Below are positions 53,545-63,634 of a DNA stretch of 64,000 nucleotides, piece after piece. Location of the stretch: contig OY723280.1 of the NCBI GenBank assembly GCA_963210315.1, positions 1 to 64,000 of the forward strand, written 5' to 3'. The notes under the pieces were generated by a model. That model made no database searches and was not told the DNA's origin. It was given only the letters and a program-made list of their open reading frames with translations. How positions within the stretch are numbered: position 1 is the stretch's first letter; every line of letters starts with the position of its first letter. Both the position numbers and the translations under genes were made by a program. The stretch comes from Rhynchopus euleeides (Eukaryota; Euglenozoa; Diplonemea; Diplonemida; Diplonemidae).

Positions 53545-53565
53545 TTCGCGCGCTTCGCGCGCGAA
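53545..53565. repeat. GC-rich hairpin TTCGCGCGC-TTC-GCGCGCGAA
   Basis: Second copy of the hairpin at 22341-22363, again after an A7 run and about 100 bp before a GGAGGCCACGGTAG core. Confidence 0.8.
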
Positions 53566-53647
53566 CGTGAGCGCTCGGCTAGTGGACCATCCGTGTCTAT
53601 CGTACCACAGGCGGTTCAGGACATCCAGGAGTCAGCAGATCGCCTTC

Positions 53648-53703
53648 AGGGGGTCTGGGGGGCGGAGCCCCCCAGCCGCCGGAGGCCACGGTAGTGAACA
53701 TAT
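53648..53703 (+). repeat. GGAGGCCACGGTAGTGAAC element, copy 5
   Basis: Same core as copies 1, 2 and 4: TCTGGGGGGCGGAGCCCCCC hairpin, then GCCGCCGGAGGCCACGGTAG and TGAACATATG. It follows the GC-rich hairpin at 53545. Confidence 0.85.
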
Positions 53704-55265
53704 GTTCTCAGGCTGACATACCGTCCATGACCTGCCAAGCACCTGACCAAATTCGGTGGGACGTTGGGTCGATAGTCCGGAATAGCCCTACTCCCTGGGC
53801 CCCAGTGGGCCCAGGGGGGAGGGGGCAGATCAGAAATAATATTCTTGGTAGGGCAGGCTGGTCAGGCCTGCCCTACCAAGGTTTCGGACAGAAATTAAAT
53901 AGGTAGGGCAGCTGCCCTACCTGCCTGACCAGGCACGAGATCGCTGCCCCCCCCCCCCCCGGGCACAACAACAGCAAAAAAAAACACGGCGGGCGGCAAA
54001 GCACCCCACATGCATAAAGAGGAACGCTTGTCGTGCTGTTTCAGGAATCACAACATCCCTGAAACCAGCACCTGTAATTGGAACGACCCTTCTCGATACC
54101 TGTCGTTGAGGTGCCTTGCCTGTTGCCTTACCTGGATGGGAGTAACCCCTGAGCTGAGCGAGGCCAAGCTCGATCCCCCACCCCACCCCCCACCCCGACG
54201 GTCGCACCGAGCGACTGCGACTACATCCACTGGACGCACGCCTCGTAGGTGAGGGGTGTGTGTGTGTGTGGCGAGAGCGGGAGGAGGGAACATCCAGTCC
54301 GTGCGTGTGCGGGGAATGTGGAAGCGAGGTGTAGGGGGGGGAGGGGTGATACACACGAGAAGAGAAACAGGGATGTGAAGGGGAGTGAAAAAAATTCTAT
54401 TTCAGAGTTGTGCACCCGCCCCAGGTGGGGGGAGGGGGGGGGGGGAGGGAAGGGGGTGGCACTGGGATACTTTTTTTTGACGGGCAGAACATATGGGGGA
54501 GGGCGCCGTTCGCTCTGTGCCACTGTGTGTTGTAACTGTGCCACTTTACAGCCAGCTCTGTGAGGGCAGCTCACTTATCCTCACTTCACTGTTATCCTGT
54601 CGTCTGAGCAAAGGCCCCTCAGTACGTCTTTGTCGTAGAAGAGAGAGAGAGAGAGAGAGAGAACTAAAAAAATCTGAGGGGTTCACACACAAGGCCTCAA
54701 CTAAAGAACTAAAGAAAGAAATCAGAAAACAGGGGGGAACACAGAGCGAAGGCGACCCGAATCTCCATTTTTTCCGTTTGTTTTTCCCTTTTTTGGTTTT
54801 TGCTCTACAGGTAATGGGTGGATGGCTGGGTGAGCGGGAGAGAGAGAGAGAGCCAGAAGAGAGGGGCCGAGAGAGGGGCAGCGCGAGGGCGGGGGAACCA
54901 GAGAAGGCACCCCCACCCCCCCCCCCCCCCGCCCCCCTCAGCACCCCTCCCTCCTACCGACAGCCGACAACAGCTGCCGATTCGCTCGCCATTAGAGAGA
55001 GGCGGTACAAACATGCATTCCTCCCCACACCACACCACACCCACACCACACCGCCTGTGTCTCCAGCCGGGCGGGAAGGGGGAGGTGGGCGAAGCAACAG
55101 CATGTGCAGCAGTGGGGCAACGCGTGGTGCCTTTTGGTGGCGGGCGGTGACCTGTCGCCCTCGGGACCCACGGCCACGTATCCATTAATCTTTCTCTCAC
55201 TCCGCAGCCCCATCCGCAACGTTGCCGATGAAGCCAAAACAACCCAACGTTACAACACATAGGCC

Positions 55266-57063
55266 CTACTGGCGTGTCGCCAGGTTGTTGTGCAGGTGCT
55301 GTGCGATGAGGCGGTGGCGCTCGGCCTCCTTGTCAGCCTCAGACGGGTTCCCGAGAGGCAGCGGCGAGGCGCCGTACGACGGCCCGCCACCCATGGGGGG
55401 TCCCGAGGGCGAAAAGGCACCGCCCGCCCCAGGCATGCCGTGCGCCCCGTGCATCCCTGCAGGCGGCGATGTGGGGTACACCGGGGCAGGGGGTGCGCCG
55501 TAGCCGGGCGGGCCGCTGGGGGACAGCGCGCCGCCAGCACCCGGCGCACCCTGGCCCCCCTGGCCCAGCTGCTGGTTGAGGTGCTGCGCGATGAGGCGGT
55601 GCCTCTCCTGCTCGCGCTGCGCGTCGATCTCCGCCTGGCGCGGGTCGACGCCGGGCAGCCCGCCAGCCCCTGCCGGCGCACCCCCTGGGGCAGGCATGCC
55701 GCCCACCTGCGGCGGCGGGGCAGGCGGGTAGGAGTACTGCGCCGCTGTCGGCACATGCTGCAGCGGGGTCAGCGGCGACGTCACGCCGCTGCCGCCACCA
55801 CCGGTGCCCAGCTGCCTCTGCAGGTGCTCCGAGATCAGCCTGTGCCGCTCCGCCTCCTGCGCCTGGTCCGCATGGTTCTGGTTGGGGTCCAGCCCAGGCA
55901 GGTCTGTCCGCCCCACCATCGGCGTGGCCGGGCTGTTGTGCGGGTTGTGCACAACAGGGCTCGCGGGGAAGCCGTGGTGCGCAGGCGACGGCATAAACGC
56001 TGCCGGAGACGGGTGGATGGGCGAGGGGGCCGGGTGGTGGTTCACACCCACGGGGGTGTGCGCATGCCCGGCGTGCCCGCCGTGCGGCGGCGTCTGGGCC
56101 CAGGTCCCGTGCGGCTGCTCACCCGACAGCTGCTGGTTGAGGTGCTGCGCGATGAGGCGGTGCCTCTCCTGCTCGCGCTGCGCGTCGATCTCCGCCTGCA
56201 TCGGGTTGACCCCAGGCAGCCCCCCTGCACCTGCACCGGCAGGCGGCGGAGCCCCGCCACCCGGGCGGAAGGGGCCACCGTAGCCGCCCTGCAGCGGCGA
56301 GTGCTGCGAGGGGCTGTTCATGACAGGGCTCCCCAGCACACCGGGCCCCGGGTACTGCGCACGCGGCGTGCCGGGCGCTGCGCCGTGCATCGGCTGGTGC
56401 ACAACAGGCGACCCCCCACCCGCCAGCTGGTGGTGCAGGTGCTGCGCGATGGCGCGGTGCCTGTCCTGCTCCTTCTGCGCCTCAGACGCCCCCATGGGGT
56501 AGCCTGCCGGCGCACCTGCCATGCCTGCTGTGCTGCGACGCGGTGCCGGGATGAGCCCTCTGAGGTCCTGCTGCCCGTTCACGTCTGGCTGGAATGCGTA
56601 GAGCTGTGTGTGGGGTTGGGGGTTGGGCAGTCGGGGCGGTTGTCGGGGTGGGGTGTGTGATCCCCCACACACAGCGTCCCCCTCCTGCTCCCTCGGGCAT
56701 ACCTGTGCGAAAGCGTGGAGCTGATCCTCTTTGACTAAGTCCACCCACCTGCCCAACACCTCGTCGTACACCCGCAGCTGTTCAATCGACAGTGGCGCTC
56801 CTCCTAGCTCCGCTTGAAAGACAGCGTGGATCTGCAACAGTGTCGGTGAGCGGTGTCAGGTGACGGGGTGGCAAGACCCCCGAATGAGAACAGGCAGGTG
56901 GGGCGGGGGGCGGGGGTGAGGCGGTGGATGTGGGGGGCGGGGGGGTGCAAAGATGTGTGCGTACCCGGTGAAAAAGTTCGTTCAAACTTGGGCGGGTTGG
57001 GAACAATATCTCGAGGTTGTCCTTCTTGCCCTGCAGCTCTGCGCCAACATGGAGGGTGAACAT
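55266..57063 (-). CDS. BILBO1-type N-terminal domain protein with five tail repeats
   Basis: Exons 57063-56965, 56831-56703 and 56603-55266 give 521 aa. Introns are 133 nt (GTACGC...TTGCAG) and 99 nt (GTATGC...ACACAG), both phase 0. The spliced first 100 residues match the N-terminal domain of trypanosome BILBO1 and relatives: FPTRPSLNELFHR, IEQLRVYDEVLGRWVDLVKE, DQLHAFAQLYAFQPDVNGQQ, DLRGLIP. The rest is Pro/Gly/Ala/His-rich with five copies of an amphipathic motif (E/Q)xERHRLIAQHLxxQL. BILBO1 builds the flagellar pocket collar; here a cytoskeletal or basal-body role is inferred from that domain. The EF hands and coiled coil of BILBO1 are absent. Confidence 0.85.
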
Positions 57064-58121
57064 CTACGGCACGAATGCTCTGTGCTGTGTTCTGGCACGA
57101 AGCCCCTGCAAGTGGGCCTTCAGTAGCTATAGTGAGATGTCGCGGGGGAAGCGCGAGGAAGCGTCACGACAAGTATGCGGGTGGGTGGAGTGGCGGGTAG
57201 GGTTGGGTGGCGACCTCCCATGCGTGTTTGCACGATATTTTTTTTGCAAAGCCACGCCTCATGTGCCTGCATCGTCCTGGGCTTTGGCGCCGACAGGGCT
57301 GTCCCCTCCGTCCCACACACCCCCCCCTGCTGTGCTGCACACACTCACACACAGACATTCTTCCCGACCCTCTTCGCGGTTGGCACTCGCCGACCGTGAT
57401 TCTTTCTTGACAAAGCCACCATCCCCCACGTCCCACCTGACGATGCTCCGAGGGGATGTATCCTTTGCCGTTGATCCATCTCTGCTTCACAGTCGCGCAA
57501 AAACAAACACACAAAAATGCAAAACACACAACCCATATGTCTTGCCTTCTCTGGTGTCGACGACCTACCACAGCCCGACGTGCGGGACGACCAGAGCAAG
57601 CAGCGCCATTTTTTTTGGCCCATTTTTCCTTGTTGCAACAATCAACTGTGTTGAGAAGAAAGAATAACCTAAAACAAAAATTTGATGCGGCTGACCCTTT
57701 TGTGTTTGCTGCAAAAAAGATCTCTTGGATACGTTGCTGGGGGGGAGGGGGGTATATGTATTTCCTTTTTCCCGAATCGGGTTTTGCTGACCCCACCCCA
57801 CCCCGACTGTTGCTTGGACTGCGTGGGTCATGGGCAGGACAGGCGCTGCAACCCAGCCTCGGGGAACTGGGAGATCCCCGTCTGCTGTGATGTGCCAAAG
57901 GGGCGCAGAGACGGGATCTTCCAGGTTTGCTTGGTTTGCTCCCGACAGGCAACAGCAGGACATGCGCAGGCTGAGTGCCGCGCTGTGGCCGTCGGATGCA
58001 CGGAAGTCAACAAAGGCAACAAAAGAGATGATGGCACCATCGGGGTGCTGTCTTGCGGTGATGTCGACTGCGGCTCAGCAGAAGCGCGGCTAGGGCTGCC
58101 AGAGCGTGTCAGTCGATCTCC
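57064..58121. other. Spacer without a supported gene
   Basis: Open frames on both strands have no domain or consistent composition, and the longest on the plus strand mainly mirrors the next gene. A/T-rich tracts occur at 57225-57250 and 57600-57725. Confidence 0.5.
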
Positions 58122-58745
58122 TCAGAACAGCGCCATGTCGTCGCACTCGGCGTCCTCCTCCTCGATGTCCTCGGCGTTCTTCTTGGGGCGGTCCCCGGCG
58201 GACTCGAGCGGCTCACCCGCGACGGCCTTCTTCACCTGGTCCAGGAAGTTGGTCTTCGAGGGGGGGTTCGTCTGCGCGAACTGCTGGTGCCACACGATCT
58301 TGCCCTCCTTGGACACCACGAAGGCGTGGTACGTCGTCAGGTTCCCGCCGCACAGGAAACGGTACATCCCGAACGTGCGCTTCCCCTCATCCCACGCCAC
58401 CGGCATCTCCAGGCGGTACGGCTTCCCGGTGTTCAGGTCCGTCACGTCACCCTTCTTCGTCTTCTCCAGGAACTTCTCGACCGTCCCACGGTCGGGGTCC
58501 GTGCTCAGCGCCAGGACCTGCACGGAGTCCTTCAGCTCCTCGTGCAGCTGCGACATCTCCTCGTTGCACTGGTACGCACCCTTCTCGAACTTGCACATGA
58601 AGTACACAACGTTCACCTTCCCGGGGTGCAGGTCCAGGCGCTCCATCGACATCGACGGGTACGCGATCACGTCAGCGAGCTCCGTCGCCGGAGCCACCTG
58701 CCCGAGGCAGCGGTCGTCATCGAAGGTCTTGTACTCGTCAGACAT
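58122..58745 (-). CDS. Thioredoxin-fold (redoxin/AhpC-like) protein
   Basis: 207 aa from the ATG at 58745. A thioredoxin-like fold is indicated by LHPGKVNVVYFMCKFEKGAY, then QCNEEMSQLHEELKDSVQVL, ALSTDPDRGTVEKFL, TFGMYRFLCGGNLTTYHAFV and VSKEGKIVWHQQF. It resembles the redoxin/AhpC-TSA superfamily. Only isolated cysteines (C after FM, C in QCNEEM, C in FLCGG) occupy the active-site region: there is no CxxC and no PxxxTxxC, so it may be a single-cysteine or non-catalytic member. The C-terminus is acidic (EDIEEEDAECDD). Base composition is notably GC-rich, which suggests strong codon bias and high expression. Confidence 0.78.
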   Translation of the reverse strand: MSDEYKTFDDDRCLGQVAPATELADVIAYPSMSMERLDLHPGKVNVVYFMCKFEKGAYQCNEEMSQLHEELKDSVQVLALSTDPDRGTVEKFLEKTKKGDVTDLNTGKPYRLEMPVAWDEGKRTFGMYRFLCGGNLTTYHAFVVSKEGKIVWHQQFAQTNPPSKTNFLDQVKKAVAGEPLESAGDRPKKNAEDIEEEDAECDDMALF

Positions 58746-58922
58746 GGTGCTGGTTGTGTTGGTGATGAGGTGCTGCGGGGTGTGTGTGGTGTTTGGCGAC
58801 ACGGCGGGACATGAGATCAATTGACAAACAGTGCGACAGCTGTGGGGCAGGCAGGGCGGGGGAGGTCGTCGTCCAACGGTTAGTTCTAATTGACAGTGTA
58901 CAGCGGTCGGGCAAGGCAAGGT

Positions 58923-59741
58923 CTACACTTGGCCGGCGCCCCGCTGGGGCGAAGTGTGCTTGTCGGCAAGAGCCGCAGTGGGAAAGGGGTTCTGCGACGC
59001 CGCGGGACGGCGATCGCCTTCGATGAAAAGAATGCGCTCACGCAGCGCATCGCTCTCACGGTTCGCATACTCAGCTGCTGTGGCAGCGTCGAGGTGCGGC
59101 ACGATGGGCGGCACGCTGGGCCGCATGGCGGCAGTTTCCCAAGCAAAGCGAGGCGACACGTTTCCCTCGCTGGCGCTGCCAACGGGAACATCCGCCTGCT
59201 GCCCGAGCGCTGCGACTGCGACACGCTGTCTGACAGACACCAGCAGGTCCCCCATGGTACGGTGCAGCTGCAGCAGCGCATCGCGCCCTACCTCTATCGT
59301 TGGGCGCGTGAAGCCACGCGGCGGAGGGGCCTGGGGCGTCGCGAGTGCGGAGTCGATGCGCATCAGCGCTTCGGGCGAAGCTCCCTTGTCATGAATCGCA
59401 GCAGCGACCTGGTGGCACTGAACACCCACACGGCGGATTTGATGTGTAAATGCAACGAGCTGCTGCTCGAGCATGTGCAGCTTCTGTTTGGCCTCCGACG
59501 CTTCATCGACAGCCTGCTTCCGTTCCTGCACGGCGACATCCCTGCGCGACTGCAAAACCCTGATGTGCTCCTTCGCACTTTCTAACTCACGCGAAAGCTG
59601 CTCGCGCTCGCGGCGGCTGTCCTCCACAGAAGACGTGCCGCGGCTGAGCCACCGCCGCAACTCCTCATTCTCCTGCTTGAGAGCACGCAGCTTCACTTCG
59701 TCGGCGTACTCCCTGTACGTCGCATGTGGCAGCACTGACAT
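58923..59741 (-). CDS. Coiled-coil protein
   Basis: 272 aa from 59741. Residues 10-110 form a strong coiled coil (LRALKQENEELRRWLSR, REREQLSRELESAKEHIRVL, EASEAKQKLHMLEQQLVAF). The middle holds HRTMGDLLVSVRQRVAVAAL and a short second helix NRESDALRERILFIEGD lies near the end, with a disordered Pro/Ala tail. It lies 177 nt upstream of the thioredoxin-fold gene start on the same strand. No family recognised; probably cytoskeletal. Confidence 0.75.
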   Translation of the reverse strand: MSVLPHATYREYADEVKLRALKQENEELRRWLSRGTSSVEDSRREREQLSRELESAKEHIRVLQSRRDVAVQERKQAVDEASEAKQKLHMLEQQLVAFTHQIRRVGVQCHQVAAAIHDKGASPEALMRIDSALATPQAPPPRGFTRPTIEVGRDALLQLHRTMGDLLVSVRQRVAVAALGQQADVPVGSASEGNVSPRFAWETAAMRPSVPPIVPHLDAATAAEYANRESDALRERILFIEGDRRPAASQNPFPTAALADKHTSPQRGAGQV

Positions 59742-60265
59742 GGTCGCTGCTGTGGGGTGTGCAAGACAAGACAAGCCGCAGATCACAGGCTGTTTGATGC
59801 AAAAAGAAAAGGTCGCGTTGGCAAACGGAATGGGCGTGTTGCACCAGGACCATTCAAAAATTCAAGGTTCGGGAGGGGGTTGAACCACCGAAGAGCACAA
59901 GGGTCGGGTTGATGGGGGTGTGCTTGTTGGCAATACCAGGCCTACCACGCATCGGAGAGCCACGGACATGCCCGTCCATGCCTGCTAAGACTGCACAGCT
60001 CGCTCATGATTCAATGATAAGTGCCGCAAGTTTGGAACGGCACAGGTGCAGGGCCAGGATACCGGGGTGAGGAAGGCTTTGAACCGGACACTGCGACGCA
60101 GCGCACCGTGATCAAACGTTGATGGGAGCTGACAAGCTCCCACACCGGGCGCCACAAGGGGGCAGGGGGCCGTCGCGAGCACTGCTGGTTCATCAGAACG
60201 CCGCACAGGCTTGCTTTGGCAGACACCCCGAAGGGCTGAAGCCCGGCGATCTCCTGTCTGAGGTG
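59742..60265. other. Spacer, nothing recognised
   Basis: Unique sequence without a supported frame or repeat. Confidence 0.45.
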
Positions 60266-62506
60266 TCAGGCACTCATGTATCTCGATCGAGATAAAAACT
60301 TGTTGTCGCTGCCTCTGCAGATGGAACCGCCGTCAAGGAACTGTTTACGGTGTCCCTGCGGCAGTGGGGGTGGTGTGGTGCCTGAGGCGCGTGTGCATAC
60401 CTGGATGTCACGCAGGGGCATGATCTCACCGCACTCGCACTTCACGAGGGAAGTCTGCTTGTGTTGCTCGACATAATCATTTGCGGTCATGGTGATGCCG
60501 TCGACGGGGCAGTGCCGGAAGTGCTTCACGCAATAGCGCAACTTCTCTGCAGGTGACGCCTGGGCCACTTCGGCGTCGGTGGCTGCCATGGGGCACACAG
60601 CCATCAGGGAGTTGCCACACACAGGGCAAGGGAGGGATCCGACATTCTTGGGGTCGCGGATGGCCCTGTGGTAGAGAGCGGCAGGGGGGTAGGCGACGCT
60701 CTCGGAACTGCAGTCCAGCGACGACAGCGACCCGCGCACTATCTCCACTTTGTCGAGAGAGGGGGCGTGCGCAAGCATGGCGTACAGCGAGCGCAGCCCA
60801 CCTGTTTCTCCAAGGTACTGCACGTCCACGACAGCCTTGGGCACGGCGCTCTTTGGGGCATAGCCATTCACAAACGGGCTGGCGTAGAGGGAGGCCGCTG
60901 TCCGCGTCTTCCTGTGAGACAGAGGAAGAAACGAAACCCAAGCCGAGACTTGAGCCTGCATGAGGCTGAGGGGAATCGTGACATCAGACGCCCGAATGGA
61001 AGAGAGCTGCAGCGCGGCGTTGACAGTGTACCTTGCGATGTTCCGCGTGGCACCGTTGGAAAACTTCACCAGCACCGTTTCAGGCAGGAGCTGGACCACA
61101 GTACCACGGCACCCTGCGTACACACCCTCCACAGGCAGGCCCAGCGTGACCTCCTCGCCCACCGCAAACAGCTGCGATAGCGACTCCCCGATGAGTCTCC
61201 TCGAGCGCGCGCCCGGGCTGAGAGAACCCTCCCCAAGGCTGAGGGCCCGCGCCGTAGTTTCATGGTTGACGATAGCCTGCGTGAGGCTCTGGCCCGCGAC
61301 GTTCAGCTTCGCGTTTGGATTTAGGCCGCCCGATACGTGGTAATCCTGCACCTCATCACCCTTCAGCAGGAATGCTTTTTGTGTGGATGCATGGTACATC
61401 GCGGTGTGCCGTGGCCTCACATGAGACTCGTTCACCCCTGCCGCTTGGTAGGCTATCACCTCTGGATAAAGCAGGACACGGCCCGCCAGGGGATCCTCGT
61501 ACTCCTTCGGGAAGGATGTGTGATGTTTGAAGCAGGTGGACATGCCGTGCTGCTCATCCTCGACGTCAATCTCGCGCGTCTTCAACGCAGCAAAATCCTC
61601 CTCTGTCGGTTCCCCGCTGCGTATCCTGCAGAGCATTTTGCCGAAGCTCTCCTCGTGCACAAAAGAAAGCCCGTTCCCGTCTCGCCCACCCATCTCGACT
61701 TGGAATGCAAACACGCTGTCCCAGGATGCGTCTTCAAATGCCATGTTGTGAGAGCGGGGATTTTCGCCCTGCTCTGTAGCAAGGAAATCCCCTGCCGCAA
61801 TCACACGAAGTGTGCCGAAGGGCTTCGACTTCACAGCGCTGCCGCGCTTGAGTGACGTGAGTGCCTTGCGCAGGGACACCCACATATCGTAGTCCAGCTG
61901 CTCCACATCGTCGAGGATCAGCGTGTGCACGCCATCCAGAAATCCGCTTGTGGCGAGGCCGTTCTTTATGGATTTGGGAGGATCTTCGCTGAACACACGG
62001 TGATGAGCCTGGGAGGGCAGCCCCAGCGAGCACCACGTCATCTCGACTGCGCCAAGGCTCTGGTTGAACCACTGCCCCGCCGACATCAGACACACCCCGC
62101 TGCCTCCCGTAGACTTTGTCAGCATGCGGTAGATCTGCAGCAGCGTCTCGGTCTTGCCTGACCCAACTCCGCCGCCGATGAAGACGTTCTCGCGGGTCTG
62201 GACAACATCAAGAGCCACCTTCTGTGACTCCGTCATGAGGCGACGGTCCAGAGGCGTCCGCATGGCGAACACGGGCGACGCGGGGGGCTGTGGAACCGTG
62301 TCATGCGGCACCGTGTACAGTTTGCTCGGACATACCTCAGTGACCGGGACAGCGCACCATCGTCGCGTCACGCCCAAACTACTGTGCAGCCCATATGCGG
62401 TCCCGGCACGCAAAGCGTGCATCGCAAGGGGCTGCATCCTGCCGGTGGTGGTGCGATGATTGACATGAACAATGAATGGGCTTCGCACCACATGTGACAA
62501 ACTCAC
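60266..62506 (-). CDS. PIF1-like helicase with C-terminal zinc-finger region
   Basis: Exons 62506-62336, 62287-60401 and 60355-60266 give 715 aa. Introns are 48 nt (GTATGT...TCCACAG) and 45 nt (GTATGC...CCGCAG). Both keep frame, so unspliced translation also reads through. Walker A is GGGVGSGKTE (about residue 95) and Walker B is LILDDVEQLD (about 180), with TESQKVALDVV as the Q-like motif, as in PIF1 helicases. The usual late PIF1 motif (HKxQGxT) is degenerate: SHRKTRT. An SH3-like segment (GVYAGCRGTVVQLLPETVLV) lies before it. The C-terminus has Cys/His clusters (CPVCGNSL, HFRHCPVDGITM, KCECGEIMPLRDIQ) like RING/TRAF-type zinc fingers. The basic N-terminus may be a mitochondrial presequence. 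Confidence 0.82.
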   Translation of the reverse strand: MSLSHVVRSPFIVHVNHRTTTGRMQPLAMHALRAGTAYGLHSSLGVTRRWCAVPVTEVCPSKLYTVPHDTVPQPPASPVFAMRTPLDRRLMTESQKVALDVVQTRENVFIGGGVGSGKTETLLQIYRMLTKSTGGSGVCLMSAGQWFNQSLGAVEMTWCSLGLPSQAHHRVFSEDPPKSIKNGLATSGFLDGVHTLILDDVEQLDYDMWVSLRKALTSLKRGSAVKSKPFGTLRVIAAGDFLATEQGENPRSHNMAFEDASWDSVFAFQVEMGGRDGNGLSFVHEESFGKMLCRIRSGEPTEEDFAALKTREIDVEDEQHGMSTCFKHHTSFPKEYEDPLAGRVLLYPEVIAYQAAGVNESHVRPRHTAMYHASTQKAFLLKGDEVQDYHVSGGLNPNAKLNVAGQSLTQAIVNHETTARALSLGEGSLSPGARSRRLIGESLSQLFAVGEEVTLGLPVEGVYAGCRGTVVQLLPETVLVKFSNGATRNIARYTVNAALQLSSIRASDVTIPLSLMQAQVSAWVSFLPLSHRKTRTAASLYASPFVNGYAPKSAVPKAVVDVQYLGETGGLRSLYAMLAHAPSLDKVEIVRGSLSSLDCSSESVAYPPAALYHRAIRDPKNVGSLPCPVCGNSLMAVCPMAATDAEVAQASPAEKLRYCVKHFRHCPVDGITMTANDYVEQHKQTSLVKCECGEIMPLRDIQVCTRASGTTPPPLPQGHRKQFLDGGSICRGSDNKFLSRSRYMSA

Positions 62507-63634
62507 GAAGTCGCAATGCGGGTTGCGGTTACTCGGAGAAGGCGGTGGGGGTGGGGGTGGGTGCGCGGGTTCTATTTCTTCGCGACATGTGCCGCTGGTT
62601 TTGGGACTTAAATCGGGGGCGGGGCTCTACTCTGCCCTATCAGAAAACTTGTTTTCGCGACTTACTTGAACCACTCGTGTGGCGGTGCAGGGGGCGTGGG
62701 GCCGATTTCAACAAAACGACTGAGAGTTGCGTTCTTTGTTTGTCCAAACGGTGCCTGCTGTCGCATGTGGGGCAGGAGAACGAGGTCTGCCGTGACAAAG
62801 CGTGACAAAGCTAGCTTGTCCTTCCAACAACAGCCTGCAAACTATCAGCAATGCCCGGCGCCTATTTTCTCACACAAATCGGAGAAAAAATGCTCAAAAA
62901 GGTAAGGCGTTGTTTGTGCGCCAAACCCGGGTGAACAATCCTCCTGTGATTCGCCTGATGTAGGTTGGTGTGAATATGCGCGCGCAGTCACAGCAACAAG
63001 GCAAGGTAGATTGTGTTTATCACCCAAAGCGGTGCCAACTATCTTTTCACTGTGACATTCAGTCAGACAAGCTTCATGTTGTGTGTGAAAAACGCACCTC
63101 TTCGGCACGCGTCGCAAAGACCCCTTCCCTCCAACCCCTCCCCCCTCACCGACCTCACAGAGGCACACTGTCTACATCCGGACCCACACTCTAGGCACAC
63201 ATGCAGGGAGAGCCGCACGTGCTGTATCTACTAATCTAACTCTTCGGGGGCTGAGGGGTGGTGGAGAGGTGGCAAAAACATGCAGGAATCTTGGGGGGGG
63301 GGGGGGGATCCTTGCGTGTGTGTCTGGAAAGTGTCAGGAACAGGCCGTGTCTGCAACATTCGGCGATTGTCACTTCGGCCTCCTTTCTTTTTCGGAACCC
63401 GCATCGCATCGCAAATACTGCCCCACCTCAAAGGCTTTGAAACACCACCACCACCACCACCGCCCCCCTCCGCTACTGGGCATCGAGAGATACCAACACC
63501 ATGCCTGTCACGGCACGGGAACAGCGTCGGGGCCACGGGACAGTGACGCCTGGGTCTGACATGAGCGACACTCACACAGATATGGGCGACAGGGGGTCGA
63601 GAGGACGGCCTGGCCACCTCAGTGTACGCCATGT
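62507..63634. other. Spacer without a supported gene
   Basis: A G run (63293-63306) and C-rich words are present. A minus-strand frame of 233 codons (63932-63231) runs through the flank in a different frame from the partial gene and has no family features. Confidence 0.45.

Larger units (their letters stand above)
53313..53922. repeat. Three related hairpins, possible MITE
   Basis: AGGTAGGGCAGCTGCCCTACCT is a perfect 22 bp palindrome at 53313-53334 and again at 53901-53922. Both follow a TTAAT/TTAAAT word. A third hairpin (arms TTGGTAGGGCAGGC, 53845-53858 and 53866-53879) lies between them. Confidence 0.75.
52562..55265. other. 2.7 kb spacer rich in tracts and small hairpins
   Basis: Holds long G tracts (53058-53076, 53117-53133), C tracts (52789-52800, 53946-53960, 54917-54931), (GA)n at 54641-54664, three related hairpins (53313-53922) and the fifth GGAGGCCACGGTAG element. 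Open frames are low-complexity. No gene supported. Confidence 0.55.

Noticed and set aside
55290-56660. Plus-strand frame of 456 codons over the BILBO1-domain gene
   Set aside because: Antisense of a Pro/Gly/Gln-rich repeat protein; Arg/Val-rich with no domain.
57682-58824. Plus-strand frame of 380 codons
   Set aside because: Mostly antisense to the thioredoxin-fold gene, whose minus-strand protein has clear family features.
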